Source: Thermocrinis albus DSM 14484 (lineage in GTDB: Bacteria > Aquificota > Aquificia > Aquificales > Aquificaceae). Taken from it: 64,000 nucleotides of DNA. The stretch is taken from contig NC_013894.1 in assembly GCF_000025605.1 (NCBI RefSeq), positions 853,529 to 917,528 on the forward strand, given 5' to 3'. The notes below the pieces were generated by a model that searched no databases, was not told the origin of the DNA, and worked only from the letters and a program-made list of their open reading frames with translations. Of this stretch, positions 54,212 through 63,059 are shown piece by piece; the stretch's first letter is position 1, and each line of letters begins with the position of its first letter. A program made the position numbers and the translations under genes.

Positions 54212-56149
54212 ATGGAACGTATAATCCTTGAAGTAGATGGTAAAGAGATAGAGGTACCCAAGGGTACCCCTCTGGGAGAAGTGTTTCGTCTGGCGGGAGT
54301 GCAGGATGCTATAGCGGGCAGGTTAGGTGACAGGATCTTGGATCTTCAGACACCTGTGCGGGAAGGTGGCAAGATAAAACCCATAAGGAAAGGTGATCCA
54401 GAAAGCTTAGAAGTTATGAGACATACTCTATCTCACATAATGGCACAGGCCCTGAAGGAGATATACGGTTACGATAGGGTACATCTGGGAGTAGGGCCTA
54501 CAACGGAGGAAGGTTTTTACTACGATGTGGAAGTGGAGGGTATCAGCATAAGGGAGGAGGATCTGCCCATCATAGAGGAAAGAATGAGGCAGATAGTGAG
54601 CAGGAACCTTCCTATAGTGAGGCAGGAGGTGAGCAAAGAATACGCTCTAAAACTCTTTGAGAGTTTAAAGGAACCCTACAAGCTGGACATCATCAACAGG
54701 ATACAGGAAGGTGATGTTATATCGGTGTACCAACAGGGAGAGTTTGTGGACCTGTGCAGGGGACCACACGTACCCAGTACAGGGATGGTGGGAGCCTTCA
54801 AGTTAACCCATGTGGCGGGTGCTTACTGGATGGGTGACGCCAGCAAGCCTATGTTACAGAGGATATACGGCATAGCCTACTGGGATGAAAAGGAGCTGGA
54901 AGACAGACTCAGATTCTACGAGGAGGTAAAGAGGAGAGACCACAGGAAGCTGGGAAAAGAATTGGAGATGTTCATGATAGACGAGGAGATAGGTGCGGGT
55001 CTCGTCATATGGTTACCCAAGGGGGGTATTTACCGTAAGGTTCTAGAAGATTACTGGAGGGAGGAGCATCTGAAAAGAGGTTACCAGCTAGTGTACACAC
55101 CTCATATAGGAAACGCCAAACTGTGGCAAAAAAGTGGGCACCTCGATCATTACCGACAGAACATGTTCCCTCCCATGGAGCTCGAAGATGAAGAGTACTT
55201 CGTAAAACCCATGAACTGTCCTTTCCACATAGCCATTTACAAAAGTAAAGTGAGAAGTTACAGGGATCTACCTTTCCGACTGGCGGAGTTGGGTACCGTT
55301 TACCGGTACGAGATGTCTGGGGTACTTCATGGCCTTATGAGGGTAAGGGGTTTTACTCAGGATGATGCTCACATTATATGTAGACCTGATCAAGTGGATG
55401 ATGTTATCCAAGAAACACTGGATTTTGCTATCAGTATGCTACGGGATTTTGGTTTTGATGAGTTTAAAGTGTATATATCCACCAAACCTGAAGATGCTAT
55501 AGGCTCCGACGAACAGTGGGAAAAGGCAGAGAGCGCTCTCAAAAAAGCTGTGGAAAGTATGGGCTTAGAGTACGAAATAGACGAAGGTGGTGGCGCTTTC
55601 TATGGTCCTAAGATAGACGTAAAGATAAGGGATGCTCTAGGTAGACTGTGGCAGTGTTCCACAATCCAGTTTGATTTTAACCTGCCGGAGCGGTTTGATA
55701 TGGAGTACGTGGGACCCGACAACAGAAGACACAGACCTTACATGATCCACAGAGCCATACTGGGTTCCATAGAGAGGTTTACAGGAGTCCTCTTAGAACA
55801 CCATGCAGGATTGCTGCCCTTCTGGCTGGCACCCGTACAGGTTAGGGTACTGCCGGTACAAGAAAGGCATGTGGAGTATGCCAGAAGTGTGGCCAATACA
55901 TTGAGGGAGGAAGGTTTCCGAGTGGAAGTAGACGAAAGGGACGAAAGACTAGGAGCCAAGATAAGGGATGCAGAACTCCAAAAGATTCCGTATGTTCTCA
56001 TAGTAGGGGACAAAGAGATGCAGGATGGGAGTGTTTCCGTGAGAGGTAAAAGGGAAGGAGACCTGGGAAAGATGAGTCTACAGGATCTTTTGAGTTTTTT
56101 AAGAAGCGCCAACACAAAGCGCCAAAATGAAGCATTGCATAGAAAGTAA
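54212..56149 (+). CDS. thrS: threonyl-tRNA synthetase
   Basis: 645 aa, full length: TGS domain (1-60), editing domain with HTLSHIMAQAL near 70 and the GPHVPSTG block, class II core with MNCPFH zinc ligand and FTQDDAHIIC, and a C-terminal anticodon-binding domain. It charges tRNA-Thr. The start lies 20 bases after tRNA-Sec. Its last 23 bases overlap plsC. Confidence 0.96.
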   Translation: MERIILEVDGKEIEVPKGTPLGEVFRLAGVQDAIAGRLGDRILDLQTPVREGGKIKPIRKGDPESLEVMRHTLSHIMAQALKEIYGYDRVHLGVGPTTEEGFYYDVEVEGISIREEDLPIIEERMRQIVSRNLPIVRQEVSKEYALKLFESLKEPYKLDIINRIQEGDVISVYQQGEFVDLCRGPHVPSTGMVGAFKLTHVAGAYWMGDASKPMLQRIYGIAYWDEKELEDRLRFYEEVKRRDHRKLGKELEMFMIDEEIGAGLVIWLPKGGIYRKVLEDYWREEHLKRGYQLVYTPHIGNAKLWQKSGHLDHYRQNMFPPMELEDEEYFVKPMNCPFHIAIYKSKVRSYRDLPFRLAELGTVYRYEMSGVLHGLMRVRGFTQDDAHIICRPDQVDDVIQETLDFAISMLRDFGFDEFKVYISTKPEDAIGSDEQWEKAESALKKAVESMGLEYEIDEGGGAFYGPKIDVKIRDALGRLWQCSTIQFDFNLPERFDMEYVGPDNRRHRPYMIHRAILGSIERFTGVLLEHHAGLLPFWLAPVQVRVLPVQERHVEYARSVANTLREEGFRVEVDERDERLGAKIRDAELQKIPYVLIVGDKEMQDGSVSVRGKREGDLGKMSLQDLLSFLRSANTKRQNEALHRK

Positions 56150-56753
56150 TTGGGCCACTTTTCTGGCTCCTCTCTGTCCTCTTACTAAGAGGTTGTTTAG
56201 GACCTTGTTCAGAGTGAGAGTGATAGGTCTGGAAAGAATACCTCCCGACGCGTGTATAGTGGCCTCCAACCACAGAAGCCACTTGGACCCTCCTGTACTG
56301 AATGCCGTCTTTCCTCAACCTCTCATCTTTTTGGCAAAGGAGGAGCTCTTCCGCATACCCCTTTTAGGAAAGGCTCTTCCCCACATGGGAGCTCTACCTG
56401 TGAGAAGGGGATCAGGTGATCTGGATGTACTTCAGAAAGCGTTGGACCTGCTCCACAGAGGATGTAAAGTATGCGTGTTTCCGGAAGGTACGAGGGCCAT
56501 GCCGGGAAGTTTTCTGAAGCCAAAGGCAGGTGTGGGCTTTCTGGCTATAAAGAGCAGGAAACCCGTCCTACCCGTATACATAGAGGGTACAGATCGTGTG
56601 CTTCCGAGGGGTAGGAAATTTCCTTTACCTGGCAGTGTCATAAAGGTGGTGATAGGGCAACCTGAGGTTTTTGAAGAGGAGGACTCCCCTCAGGGTTATA
56701 GAAAGGTGGCAGATACCATAATGGAGAGGATAAAGGCTCTCTCCTATGCCTGA
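56127..56753 (+). CDS. plsC: 1-acyl-sn-glycerol-3-phosphate acyltransferase (PlsC family)
   Basis: 208 aa. The catalytic NHRSHLD (His49, Asp54) and the glycerol-phosphate-binding FPEGTRA near 113 are present, with a hydrophobic segment in between. Makes phosphatidic acid for membrane lipids. Chosen start ATG 56127 lies inside thrS; homology begins soon after. The end overlaps mobB by 8 bases. Confidence 0.9.
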   Translation: MKHCIESNWATFLAPLCPLTKRLFRTLFRVRVIGLERIPPDACIVASNHRSHLDPPVLNAVFPQPLIFLAKEELFRIPLLGKALPHMGALPVRRGSGDLDVLQKALDLLHRGCKVCVFPEGTRAMPGSFLKPKAGVGFLAIKSRKPVLPVYIEGTDRVLPRGRKFPLPGSVIKVVIGQPEVFEEEDSPQGYRKVADTIMERIKALSYA

Positions 56754-57153
56754 ACTCGTCTTCATAGTAGGCTTTCACAACTCAGGGAAGACCACTCTGG
56801 CGGAAAAGTTGGCTGTGGAACTCACCAAGATGGGCTTTAAGGTGGGTTACATAAAACACGATCCTAAAGGGCATGCCGTTACCGACAAAGAAGGTTCCGA
56901 TAGCTTCCGTATGTTCCAGCTTTTGGATAAGGTGGCTGTTGTATCACCCCAAAGAACAACTTTTTACGAAAGGAGGGAAGATGACCCTATAAGTTTAGTG
57001 CAGGAGTACTTTAAGGACTGTCAGATTGTACTGCTGGAAGGCTGGAAGTTCATCCCGGGTTACAAAAGAATAAGCACCAGTCCCCAACTGGATGGATTTC
57101 CTGCCTACTCTAAAACTCTGGAGGAGGTAATAGCTTTTGTCTTGGCTAAATAG
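56746..57153 (+). CDS. mobB: molybdopterin-guanine dinucleotide biosynthesis protein MobB
   Basis: 135 aa. GTPase with P-loop GFHNSGKTTLAEKL at residues 8-21, YIKHDPKGH and a Walker-B-like VLLEGWK. MobB aids loading of GTP or cofactor for the bis-MGD form used by formate dehydrogenase, whose genes lie 3 kb upstream. It is not in the fdh operon itself but in the thrS unit behind it. Confidence 0.92.
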   Translation: MPELVFIVGFHNSGKTTLAEKLAVELTKMGFKVGYIKHDPKGHAVTDKEGSDSFRMFQLLDKVAVVSPQRTTFYERREDDPISLVQEYFKDCQIVLLEGWKFIPGYKRISTSPQLDGFPAYSKTLEEVIAFVLAK

Positions 57154-57940
57154 CAAGGTGCTCTTCTACCGTAGAGGTGCTCTGGGAGACACACTCCTTA
57201 CTTTTCCCATCCTGGAGATCCTAAAGGGACGGGGAAATCACATAACCGCGGTAGGTAACACCGACTATCTCCTTTTGGCTAAGGAAGTTGGTTGGGTGGA
57301 CGAGATCTTTTCGGAGATACCTATGGGAGAATACGAAATGGAAATACTGATAAGCGTAGATGGAAACGTATCCCCTTTTCCCAAAGAGAGGGTGTGGATA
57401 GTTGAGCATTATCTCAGAAGTTTACAGCTACCTTTAGATTTCTCGTGGGAACTGCCTATAGAACCTTCTCCCAACAGTCCGTTGGAAGGTTGCGCCCTCC
57501 TTCATGCCTCCAGTGGTTCTTTTGCCAAAATCCCTCCTCTGCATCTCTTCTACCAGATAGAGGACTTTCTCACTTCCTTAGGTATACGTGTGGTGTATCT
57601 GGTGGGTGAGGCAGATGCTTGGTTGAAAGGCCTGGTATGGCCTGTGTACGAGACCTTATCACCTCTACAACTGGCTAAGGATATGAAGAAAGCCTTTATG
57701 TTAGTAGGATTGGACAGTGGAGTGTCTCATCTGGCAGCTTATCTGGGGCTACCCACCTTCGTTTTCTATGGACCCACGGATCCAGTGGTGTGGAAACCTA
57801 TAGGGAAAAAGGTTTTCCCCTTACATCTTGGACTTTCCTGCTCCCCTTGTTTTCCCCAAGTGTGTAACGAAAGAAAATGTTTCGATACCCAAACCCTTAT
57901 GGAAAGGTTCAAGAAAACTTTCTATATTTATTTTTCATGA
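57137..57940 (+). CDS. glycosyltransferase family 9 (heptosyltransferase-like)
   Basis: 267 aa. FYRRGALGDTLLTFPIL at the N-terminus and VGLDSGVSHLAAYLGLPTFVFYGPTDPVVW near residues 193-222 are the GT9 signatures of lipopolysaccharide heptosyltransferases. It is shorter than the usual 320-350 aa. Start taken as TTG 57137 with GGAGGAGG 9 bases upstream; GTG 57158 is an alternative. The C-terminal CSPCFPQVCNERKC is found in many GT9 enzymes. Confidence 0.87.
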   Translation: MSWLNSKVLFYRRGALGDTLLTFPILEILKGRGNHITAVGNTDYLLLAKEVGWVDEIFSEIPMGEYEMEILISVDGNVSPFPKERVWIVEHYLRSLQLPLDFSWELPIEPSPNSPLEGCALLHASSGSFAKIPPLHLFYQIEDFLTSLGIRVVYLVGEADAWLKGLVWPVYETLSPLQLAKDMKKAFMLVGLDSGVSHLAAYLGLPTFVFYGPTDPVVWKPIGKKVFPLHLGLSCSPCFPQVCNERKCFDTQTLMERFKKTFYIYFS

Positions 57941-58260
57941 GGCTGTCGGAGCTGAGTGATAGACAGAGAGAGTTTCTTAAGAACATCTTTGAACTGGATC
58001 ATTTGCCTGACACCACTTTGGAGGAGTTCTTGAAAGAGAAGGGTTGCCACCTTATGGAGTGTTTAGGGTGTGGGTGCCTTATCTTTCACGATGGGTACGA
58101 GTTCTGGAACCTCACCGAATGCTGCGACGATAACTCCAAACTGGTGGAAGGAGGTGTTTTATGCGAAATATGCTACTCAAGAAGTGCAGAGAACCTAAAA
58201 CACTGGATCTTTTTCAGACCGACCTTTGTAAAAGAGGTAGATTTCAAAGGTAGGCTCTGA
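57937..58260 (+). CDS. hypothetical cysteine-rich protein, 107 aa
   Basis: I do not recognise it. It has cysteine groups CHLMECLGCGC, CC and CEIC that could bind zinc or an iron-sulfur cluster, with aromatic-rich sequence between them (DGYEFWNLTE). The start ATG 57937 overlaps the glycosyltransferase stop by 4 bases, and its end abuts the next gene (TGATG). A longer frame from 57877 is rejected because it would lie within the glycosyltransferase gene. Confidence 0.65.
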   Translation: MRLSELSDRQREFLKNIFELDHLPDTTLEEFLKEKGCHLMECLGCGCLIFHDGYEFWNLTECCDDNSKLVEGGVLCEICYSRSAENLKHWIFFRPTFVKEVDFKGRL

Positions 58261-58700
58261 TGCCCAAGATAACGGATATACAGGAGGTGAGGGAGTTTAT
58301 AGAAAGATCCTCTCCCAAAACGGCCATCTACGTAGGCTGTGACTCCAGGCAGGTTGGGGATTTTACCGTCTTCGTGACAGTGGTGGTGGTGCACATAGAC
58401 TCATGTAGAGGTGCCAAAATATTCTGGCAAGTGGACAAGGTGCGCCGGATAAGATCTCTGCGCCAGAGATTGATGGAGGAGGTAAACAGAGCGGTCTATA
58501 TGGCACTCCAGATAGTGGATGTGGTGGGCGAAAGACCCTTTGAGGTTCATCTCGACATAAACCCCAACCCACAGCACTCCTCCTCAGTTATTCTAAGAGA
58601 GGCTATAGGTTACGTCATGGCACAAGGTCTCAAGCCTGTGGTGAAACCCCGAGCCATAGCAGCCTCTTCTGTGGCAGACTATATAACCGCATGCTACTAG
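58260..58700 (+). CDS. DUF458 / ribonuclease H-like YkuK family protein
   Basis: 146 aa. YVGCDSRQVGDFTVFVTVVVVH near residues 24-45 and the acidic VHLDINPNPQHSSSVILREAIGYV near 95-118 fit DUF458, an RNase H-like fold. Known members include B. subtilis YkuK; the substrate is not established. It shares one base with the preceding stop. Confidence 0.78.
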   Translation: MPKITDIQEVREFIERSSPKTAIYVGCDSRQVGDFTVFVTVVVVHIDSCRGAKIFWQVDKVRRIRSLRQRLMEEVNRAVYMALQIVDVVGERPFEVHLDINPNPQHSSSVILREAIGYVMAQGLKPVVKPRAIAASSVADYITACY

Positions 58701-58704
58701 ATGG

Positions 58705-58716
58705 TATAATCATTGT
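58705..58716 (+). promoter_or_regulatory. -10 of the GGDEF-EAL gene, predicted leaderless GTG
   Basis: TGG-TATAAT (hexamer 58705-58710) is an extended -10 ending 6 bases before the GTG at 58717. No Shine-Dalgarno is present. Confidence 0.58.
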
Positions 58717-59940
58717 GTGGCACGCAGAGCCCTTACCCTCATAGAGCTCTACAAAGAGACCCTAATACCCAACACCACATGCCTCAAAGAGATACTCAAA
58801 AAGTACCTTTACCTACACGAGAGGAAGGGAAGGGAACTTTCCATACTTCTGGTGGACGTAGACAATCTAAGAAAGATCAACAGGGAGAAGGGATACTTTT
58901 GGGGTAACACGGTGCTAATAAGTGTGGCCGACATTATCTCAAAAAGTGTAAGAAAGAGCGACGTGGCAGGTAAGTACAAAAGTGGTAGTTTTCTCATTCT
59001 CCTGCCTGAAACGGACAGTTCCGGAGCAGCTGTGGTGGTGGAAAGACTAAAGAAGAAACTGGAAGGCCTACAGGTGGATGGCATACCTGTGACTGTTACT
59101 ATCGGAAGTGTCACATACCCTCACGACGGAGAGTGGGTGGAGGATCTGTTGACACATCTGGAGATTAAAGTAACGGAACTTAAGGGGAAACCCGTTCTTC
59201 ACTTGACAAATCGAAAAGGGGAGGAGATAACCTTAGCCTTTCTACAGAGAGCTATTGAGGAGGATAGGGTTCTCCCTGTTTTCCAGCCTATACTGAGTCT
59301 TAAAGAAAATAAGATCTTTGGTTACGAAGTTCTGATGCGCATAGAGGGAGAGAACGGCCGGCTTATACCTGCCTCAATGTTCATTGAAAAGGCTCAGGAT
59401 ACTTCCCGCATGTCCGTGTTGGATGAAATAGTATGGAGGAAGGCATTTCAGGCATGGAAAAGAAAAGGTGTTCAAGGATATCTCTTTGTAAACTTCCCTT
59501 CTTACCTCACTACTTCTGTAGCTAAAGGTTTGGCGAGACTAGAGGAGTTTGCCAACGAACTGAGAACCGCCGGCATAGAACCTCAGCGGGTCTGTATAGA
59601 GATACCGGAAAGTAAGGTGTTGGGCACTACGGAACAGCTGGTGGAGTTTCTACAAGTGGTCAAAAACATGGGGTTTAAGGTGGCTGTAGATGACTTTGGT
59701 GTGGAACACTCCTCTGTGGAACGTCTTCTTAAAACGAAACCCCACATTGTTAAAGTAGACGGTTTCTTCCTGAGAGAAGAGAGACGCATCCTCAGATGGG
59801 TGATAGCAGGTTTACACCGACTGGGTTACAGGGTGGTTTTAGAGGGTGTTGAAAAAGAGGAAGACTTAGCTCTAGCCAAACGGTTAGGTGTAGAGTTTGT
59901 TCAAGGCTTTTACATCGGTATACCGGAGGTATGGGTTTGA
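58717..59940 (+). CDS. GGDEF-EAL protein with degenerate GGDEF, likely c-di-GMP phosphodiesterase
   Basis: 407 aa, cytosolic. The GGDEF domain (about 20-150) has YKSGSFLILLPE where the active GGDEF loop should be, so it is probably inactive in synthesis. The EAL domain (about 165-405) keeps GYEVLMRIE for EAL, NFPSYL, CIEIPES, VAVDDFG, VKVDGFF, EGVEKEEDL and FVQGFYIG, so hydrolysis of cyclic di-GMP is likely. Opposes the GGDEF protein at 35847. Confidence 0.88.
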   Translation: MARRALTLIELYKETLIPNTTCLKEILKKYLYLHERKGRELSILLVDVDNLRKINREKGYFWGNTVLISVADIISKSVRKSDVAGKYKSGSFLILLPETDSSGAAVVVERLKKKLEGLQVDGIPVTVTIGSVTYPHDGEWVEDLLTHLEIKVTELKGKPVLHLTNRKGEEITLAFLQRAIEEDRVLPVFQPILSLKENKIFGYEVLMRIEGENGRLIPASMFIEKAQDTSRMSVLDEIVWRKAFQAWKRKGVQGYLFVNFPSYLTTSVAKGLARLEEFANELRTAGIEPQRVCIEIPESKVLGTTEQLVEFLQVVKNMGFKVAVDDFGVEHSSVERLLKTKPHIVKVDGFFLREERRILRWVIAGLHRLGYRVVLEGVEKEEDLALAKRLGVEFVQGFYIGIPEVWV

Positions 59941-60635
59941 ACTGGAAAGACTTTGTGATACCTGCCGTAGACCTAAAGGAGGGGAAGGTAGTCAGGTTAG
60001 TGCGAGGTCTTATGGAAAGTGCCAAAAGTTACCAGGTAAGCCCGGAGGATATGGCCAGCCTTTTCCAAAGTAAGGGATTTGGCAAGATACACGTTGTGGA
60101 TCTTGACGGAGCGGTGACAGGAAAACCCGTCAATCTTGAGGCCATAAAAAACATAAGGATGGTCTTTGGCGGGAGGATACAGGTGGGTGGCGGTATAAGA
60201 GACATTGAGAGACTAAAGATGTTGGACGACATAGGTGTGGATCTCTTCGTAGTGGGAACGGTAGCCGTTTATGATAGAAGAACCTTTGAGAAGATGTTGG
60301 AGCTCTTCCCCAACCGCGTGATCCTATCGGTAGACAGTAAGGGAGGACGCGTTACAGTAGGTGGCTGGAAGGAAGAAACTTCCTTAACCCCTCACCAGAT
60401 GGCTCTCCAGTATGATCACCTTCCCATATGGGGTTACCTTTACACCAACGTGGACCGAGACGGTACGTTGGAGGGCGTTGATCCTCAACCTTACTTATCT
60501 TTCAAGAAGTGGGTAAAGAAACCCGTTTTAGCGTCAGGTGGAGTTGCCTCCATAGAGGACGTCATTAAATTAATGGGCGTGGTAGAAGGTGTTGTGGTGG
60601 GCAAAGCCATCTACGAGGGAAGAATACCTCTATGA
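59931..60635 (+). CDS. hisA: phosphoribosylformimino-AICAR-P isomerase
   Basis: 234 aa TIM barrel, histidine pathway. Catalytic aspartates lie in IPAVDLKEGKVVRL near residue 13 and YTNVDRDGTLEG near 168; both phosphate loops (VGGGIRD, ASGGVAS) are clear. GGAGGT directly abuts ATG 59931, so TTG 59937, which overlaps the upstream stop and has normal spacing, may be the true start. No other his genes are in view. Confidence 0.93.
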   Translation: MGLNWKDFVIPAVDLKEGKVVRLVRGLMESAKSYQVSPEDMASLFQSKGFGKIHVVDLDGAVTGKPVNLEAIKNIRMVFGGRIQVGGGIRDIERLKMLDDIGVDLFVVGTVAVYDRRTFEKMLELFPNRVILSVDSKGGRVTVGGWKEETSLTPHQMALQYDHLPIWGYLYTNVDRDGTLEGVDPQPYLSFKKWVKKPVLASGGVASIEDVIKLMGVVEGVVVGKAIYEGRIPL

Positions 60636-61594
60636 GAAAAGTAGGTGTGTTACTGTTAAACATGGGCGGGCCGGACTCCTTGGAGGCTGTTCAACCCTTC
60701 CTCTACAATCTCTTTTCTGATCACGACATAATAGCCATACCACGTCTCATACAGAAACCTGTTGCTTGGATCATATCCCATGTGCGAGCCAAGAAGACCA
60801 TGACCTATTACCGGTACATGGGTGGAAAGTCACCCCAGAAGGAACAAACCTTAGAGCAAGCTCAGAAACTGCAAGAGGTTCTCGGAGATGGGTTTTTAGT
60901 AAAGGTGGGTATGAGATACTGGCACCCCTTCATAGAGGAAGCCCTACAGGAGATGGAGAGCTACCCCCTTTCTGGCCTCATCCTCTTACCCATGTACCCA
61001 CAGTACAGTAGGACCACTACAGGTTCCTCCTTCAATGAGTTCGACAGAGTCTTTCCAAAGTCCCAAATGAGTTTTCTACCTGTGGTGAAGATACAGCATT
61101 ATTACGATCACCCTCTTTACATACAGGCTATGGTGGAGAACATCAAGGAGAACCTACCCAACTGGCAGGACTACTTTTTCTTGTTCTCCGCCCACAGCTT
61201 ACCGATCAGTGTTATCAAGAAGGGAGATCCTTATCAATTTCAGACAGAGAGGACAGTGCAGCTGATAATGCAACATTTCCCAGGAGTTAACTACGCACTG
61301 GCCTATCAGAGTAAGGTAGGTCCCGTAAAGTGGCTACAACCAGAAACAGAAAAAGTACTAGAGGATGTTATCAAACGGGGTGTGAAAAAAGTAGCGGTGA
61401 TTCCCGTATCCTTCGTCAACGAACACTCAGAAACTCTGTACGAGCTAGACTATCAGTACGGAAATATGGCAAGATCGTTGGGTGTGGAAGACTACGTCCG
61501 TATACCTACTCTCAGAACCCATCCCACCTTCGTAAGGTGCTTAGCGGATCTTGTGCTGTCGCACGCTCTCCAGCACCAGCTTATAGGGAACTGA
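60632..61594 (+). CDS. hemH: ferrochelatase
   Basis: 320 aa. VLLLNMGGPDSLEAVQPFL at the start, PMYPQYSRTTTGS, and the catalytic FSAHSLP near residue 190 are typical. Inserts Fe2+ into porphyrin for haem, needed for cytochromes such as fdhI. Coupled to hisA by ATGA. Its last 54 bases overlap aroE on the other strand. Confidence 0.94.
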   Translation: MRKVGVLLLNMGGPDSLEAVQPFLYNLFSDHDIIAIPRLIQKPVAWIISHVRAKKTMTYYRYMGGKSPQKEQTLEQAQKLQEVLGDGFLVKVGMRYWHPFIEEALQEMESYPLSGLILLPMYPQYSRTTTGSSFNEFDRVFPKSQMSFLPVVKIQHYYDHPLYIQAMVENIKENLPNWQDYFFLFSAHSLPISVIKKGDPYQFQTERTVQLIMQHFPGVNYALAYQSKVGPVKWLQPETEKVLEDVIKRGVKKVAVIPVSFVNEHSETLYELDYQYGNMARSLGVEDYVRIPTLRTHPTFVRCLADLVLSHALQHQLIGN

Positions 61595-62320
61595 ACACCC
61601 AGTCCAGATCCTCAGACTCTCCAGACCTTGGTACAACAGCATAGGAAGCCCATCAGAGTACTTTGCCCCCACCTCCTTAGCTCTTCTTATCAGTGCCGTC
61701 TCTCTGTAGTAAATGATGTCCAGTATGCTGTGATGACTATCTATGAGTTGGTAGTCAAAGAGAGGTTCCTCTGAGGGGGTGGTGTTGACGATAAGGTCCA
61801 CGTGTTTCACCACCTCCTCCGGCCTATCCACCACCTGTAGCTGAAACCTCTCCGCAAGGGACACAGCCTTCTCCTTGGTTCTGTTCCAAAGATACACTTC
61901 CCACCCCTCCTGCCTAAGAGCGTAGGCAACAGCACGGGAGGAACCACCTGCTCCCAGCAGGAGAGCTTTACCTTTGCTCAGCTGCATGTCCCACAAACTT
62001 TTGAGAAAACCTATCCAGTCGGTGTTGTAAGCCTTTATGATACCGTCTTCCAAAAGGAGGGTGTTGGCAGCTCCTATGACCTCTGTGTGATGATCCATCC
62101 AGTCTACCAAATCCAAAACCCTCTCTTTGTGAGGTATAGTAACGTTAACACCCCTCACACCGAGAACTTTAAGCCCCTTGATGGCCTCACTCAGATCCTC
62201 CGGCTTCACCTCAAAAGGTACATAGATGGCATCAACTCCCAGATACCGGAGAGCGAAGTTTTGAAAGACAGGAGATAGGGAGTGGGAGACCGGATATCCT
62301 ATGAGTCCGTACAAAAGCAT
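61541..62320 (-). CDS. aroE: shikimate dehydrogenase
   Basis: 259 aa. IGYPVSHSLSPVFQN near residues 7-21, NVTIPHKE with catalytic lysine near 66, the NADP loop LLGAGGSSRAVAYAL near 121-135 and NTTPSEE are typical. Fourth reductive step of chorismate synthesis. It is last in the minus-strand sulfur-relay operon; the functional link is not evident. Confidence 0.94.
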   Translation of the reverse strand: MLLYGLIGYPVSHSLSPVFQNFALRYLGVDAIYVPFEVKPEDLSEAIKGLKVLGVRGVNVTIPHKERVLDLVDWMDHHTEVIGAANTLLLEDGIIKAYNTDWIGFLKSLWDMQLSKGKALLLGAGGSSRAVAYALRQEGWEVYLWNRTKEKAVSLAERFQLQVVDRPEEVVKHVDLIVNTTPSEEPLFDYQLIDSHHSILDIIYYRETALIRRAKEVGAKYSDGLPMLLYQGLESLRIWTGCSVPYKLVLESVRQHKIR

Positions 62321-62321
62321 A

Positions 62322-62573
62322 TCACCTAAGTTGGTACTTAGGTGTTACTATCTCCACCTTCTGAGCCCACGGTATGTTGCCCCGTATGGCTATGTCCACT
62401 ACATCTTTCACACTGGCATCCACTATGGGACAGTCGGTACATCCTCCTTCAAACTGAAGGTATATCTCACCCTCCCTTATGTCTACCACCTTCAGATTTC
62501 CATGATGTTCCTTCAGAGCCGGCCTTATCTTCTCCAAAACTGCCTCCACTTCTCTCAGCTTTTCTTCCTCCAT
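62322..62573 (-). CDS. NifU-like C-terminal domain (Nfu) iron-sulfur protein
   Basis: 83 aa. The fold starts EEEKLREVEAVLEKIRPALKEHHGNLKVVDI and has CTDCP (CxxC) near residues 56-60, the cluster-binding motif of Nfu/NifU C-terminal domains. It carries and passes on [4Fe-4S] clusters. Shine-Dalgarno GGAGGTG 7 bases before the ATG. It lies between the DUF1858-like gene and aroE. Confidence 0.9.
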   Translation of the reverse strand: MEEEKLREVEAVLEKIRPALKEHHGNLKVVDIREGEIYLQFEGGCTDCPIVDASVKDVVDIAIRGNIPWAQKVEIVTPKYQLR

Positions 62574-62577
62574 GATA

Positions 62578-62814
62578 TCACACCTCCGACTCTTTTATAA
62601 GATCTTGGATCTGCATCCAGAGATCTCCTTGTGTGTCCTCATCTATGTCCATGAGCCTCATAAAACCCTTGAGAGTGAGCTTGTCCAGAACTACGGGGGC
62701 TATATCGTCCTCCTCCAACTTACAAAGACCGTAGTTCCAAAGGAGATCCTTCACCTTCGGGTACTTTTCCAAAAGATCCTTCATTACAGTGTCAAGCGTG
62801 ACTCTATCCTTCAT
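62578..62814 (-). CDS. DUF1858-like small protein
   Basis: 78 aa. The opening VTLDTVMKDLLEKYPKVKDLLWNYG matches the start of DUF1858 (redox disulfide) domains, which are often fused to hybrid-cluster or sulfur proteins. The typical CxxC pair after it is missing; only one cysteine (Cys31) remains. Its start overlaps the TusA stop by 4 bases. Role unknown, but the context is sulfur transfer. Confidence 0.7.
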   Translation of the reverse strand: MKDRVTLDTVMKDLLEKYPKVKDLLWNYGLCKLEEDDIAPVVLDKLTLKGFMRLMDIDEDTQGDLWMQIQDLIKESEV

Positions 62815-63059
62815 AGTTCTTTCACCTTCCTCACAAAGAGATGATACTCACCACCCTCCTCGTACATACCCAAAAACTCCTGGCCGGTTGCCTTACACCA
62901 AGCAGGTATATCCTCCACCACCCCCGGATCATCTGCTATAAGTTCCAGAACTTGTCCTATCTGCATCTGCTTTACCATCTTGGCAGTCTCTGCCACAGGA
63001 ACTGGGCAAAAGGTACCTACCACGTCATGTACCACGTCAGCCTTTATATCCTCCATCAT
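62811..63059 (-). CDS. TusA-family sulfurtransferase
   Basis: 82 aa. VVGTFCPVPVAETAKMVKQM holds the CPxP motif with sulfur-carrying Cys19; the second conserved block DDPGVVEDIPAWCKATGQEF is intact. TusA proteins take persulfide sulfur from a donor and hand it to tRNA modification or sulfur oxidation. The ATG overlaps the stop of the MnmA-like gene by 4 bases, so the pair is probably functional together. Confidence 0.92.
   Translation of the reverse strand: MMEDIKADVVHDVVGTFCPVPVAETAKMVKQMQIGQVLELIADDPGVVEDIPAWCKATGQEFLGMYEEGGEYHLFVRKVKEL

Noticed and set aside
57877-57936. Extended start of the cysteine-rich protein
   Set aside because: The extension overlaps the conserved C-terminus of the glycosyltransferase, while ATG 57937 has the usual 4-base overlap.
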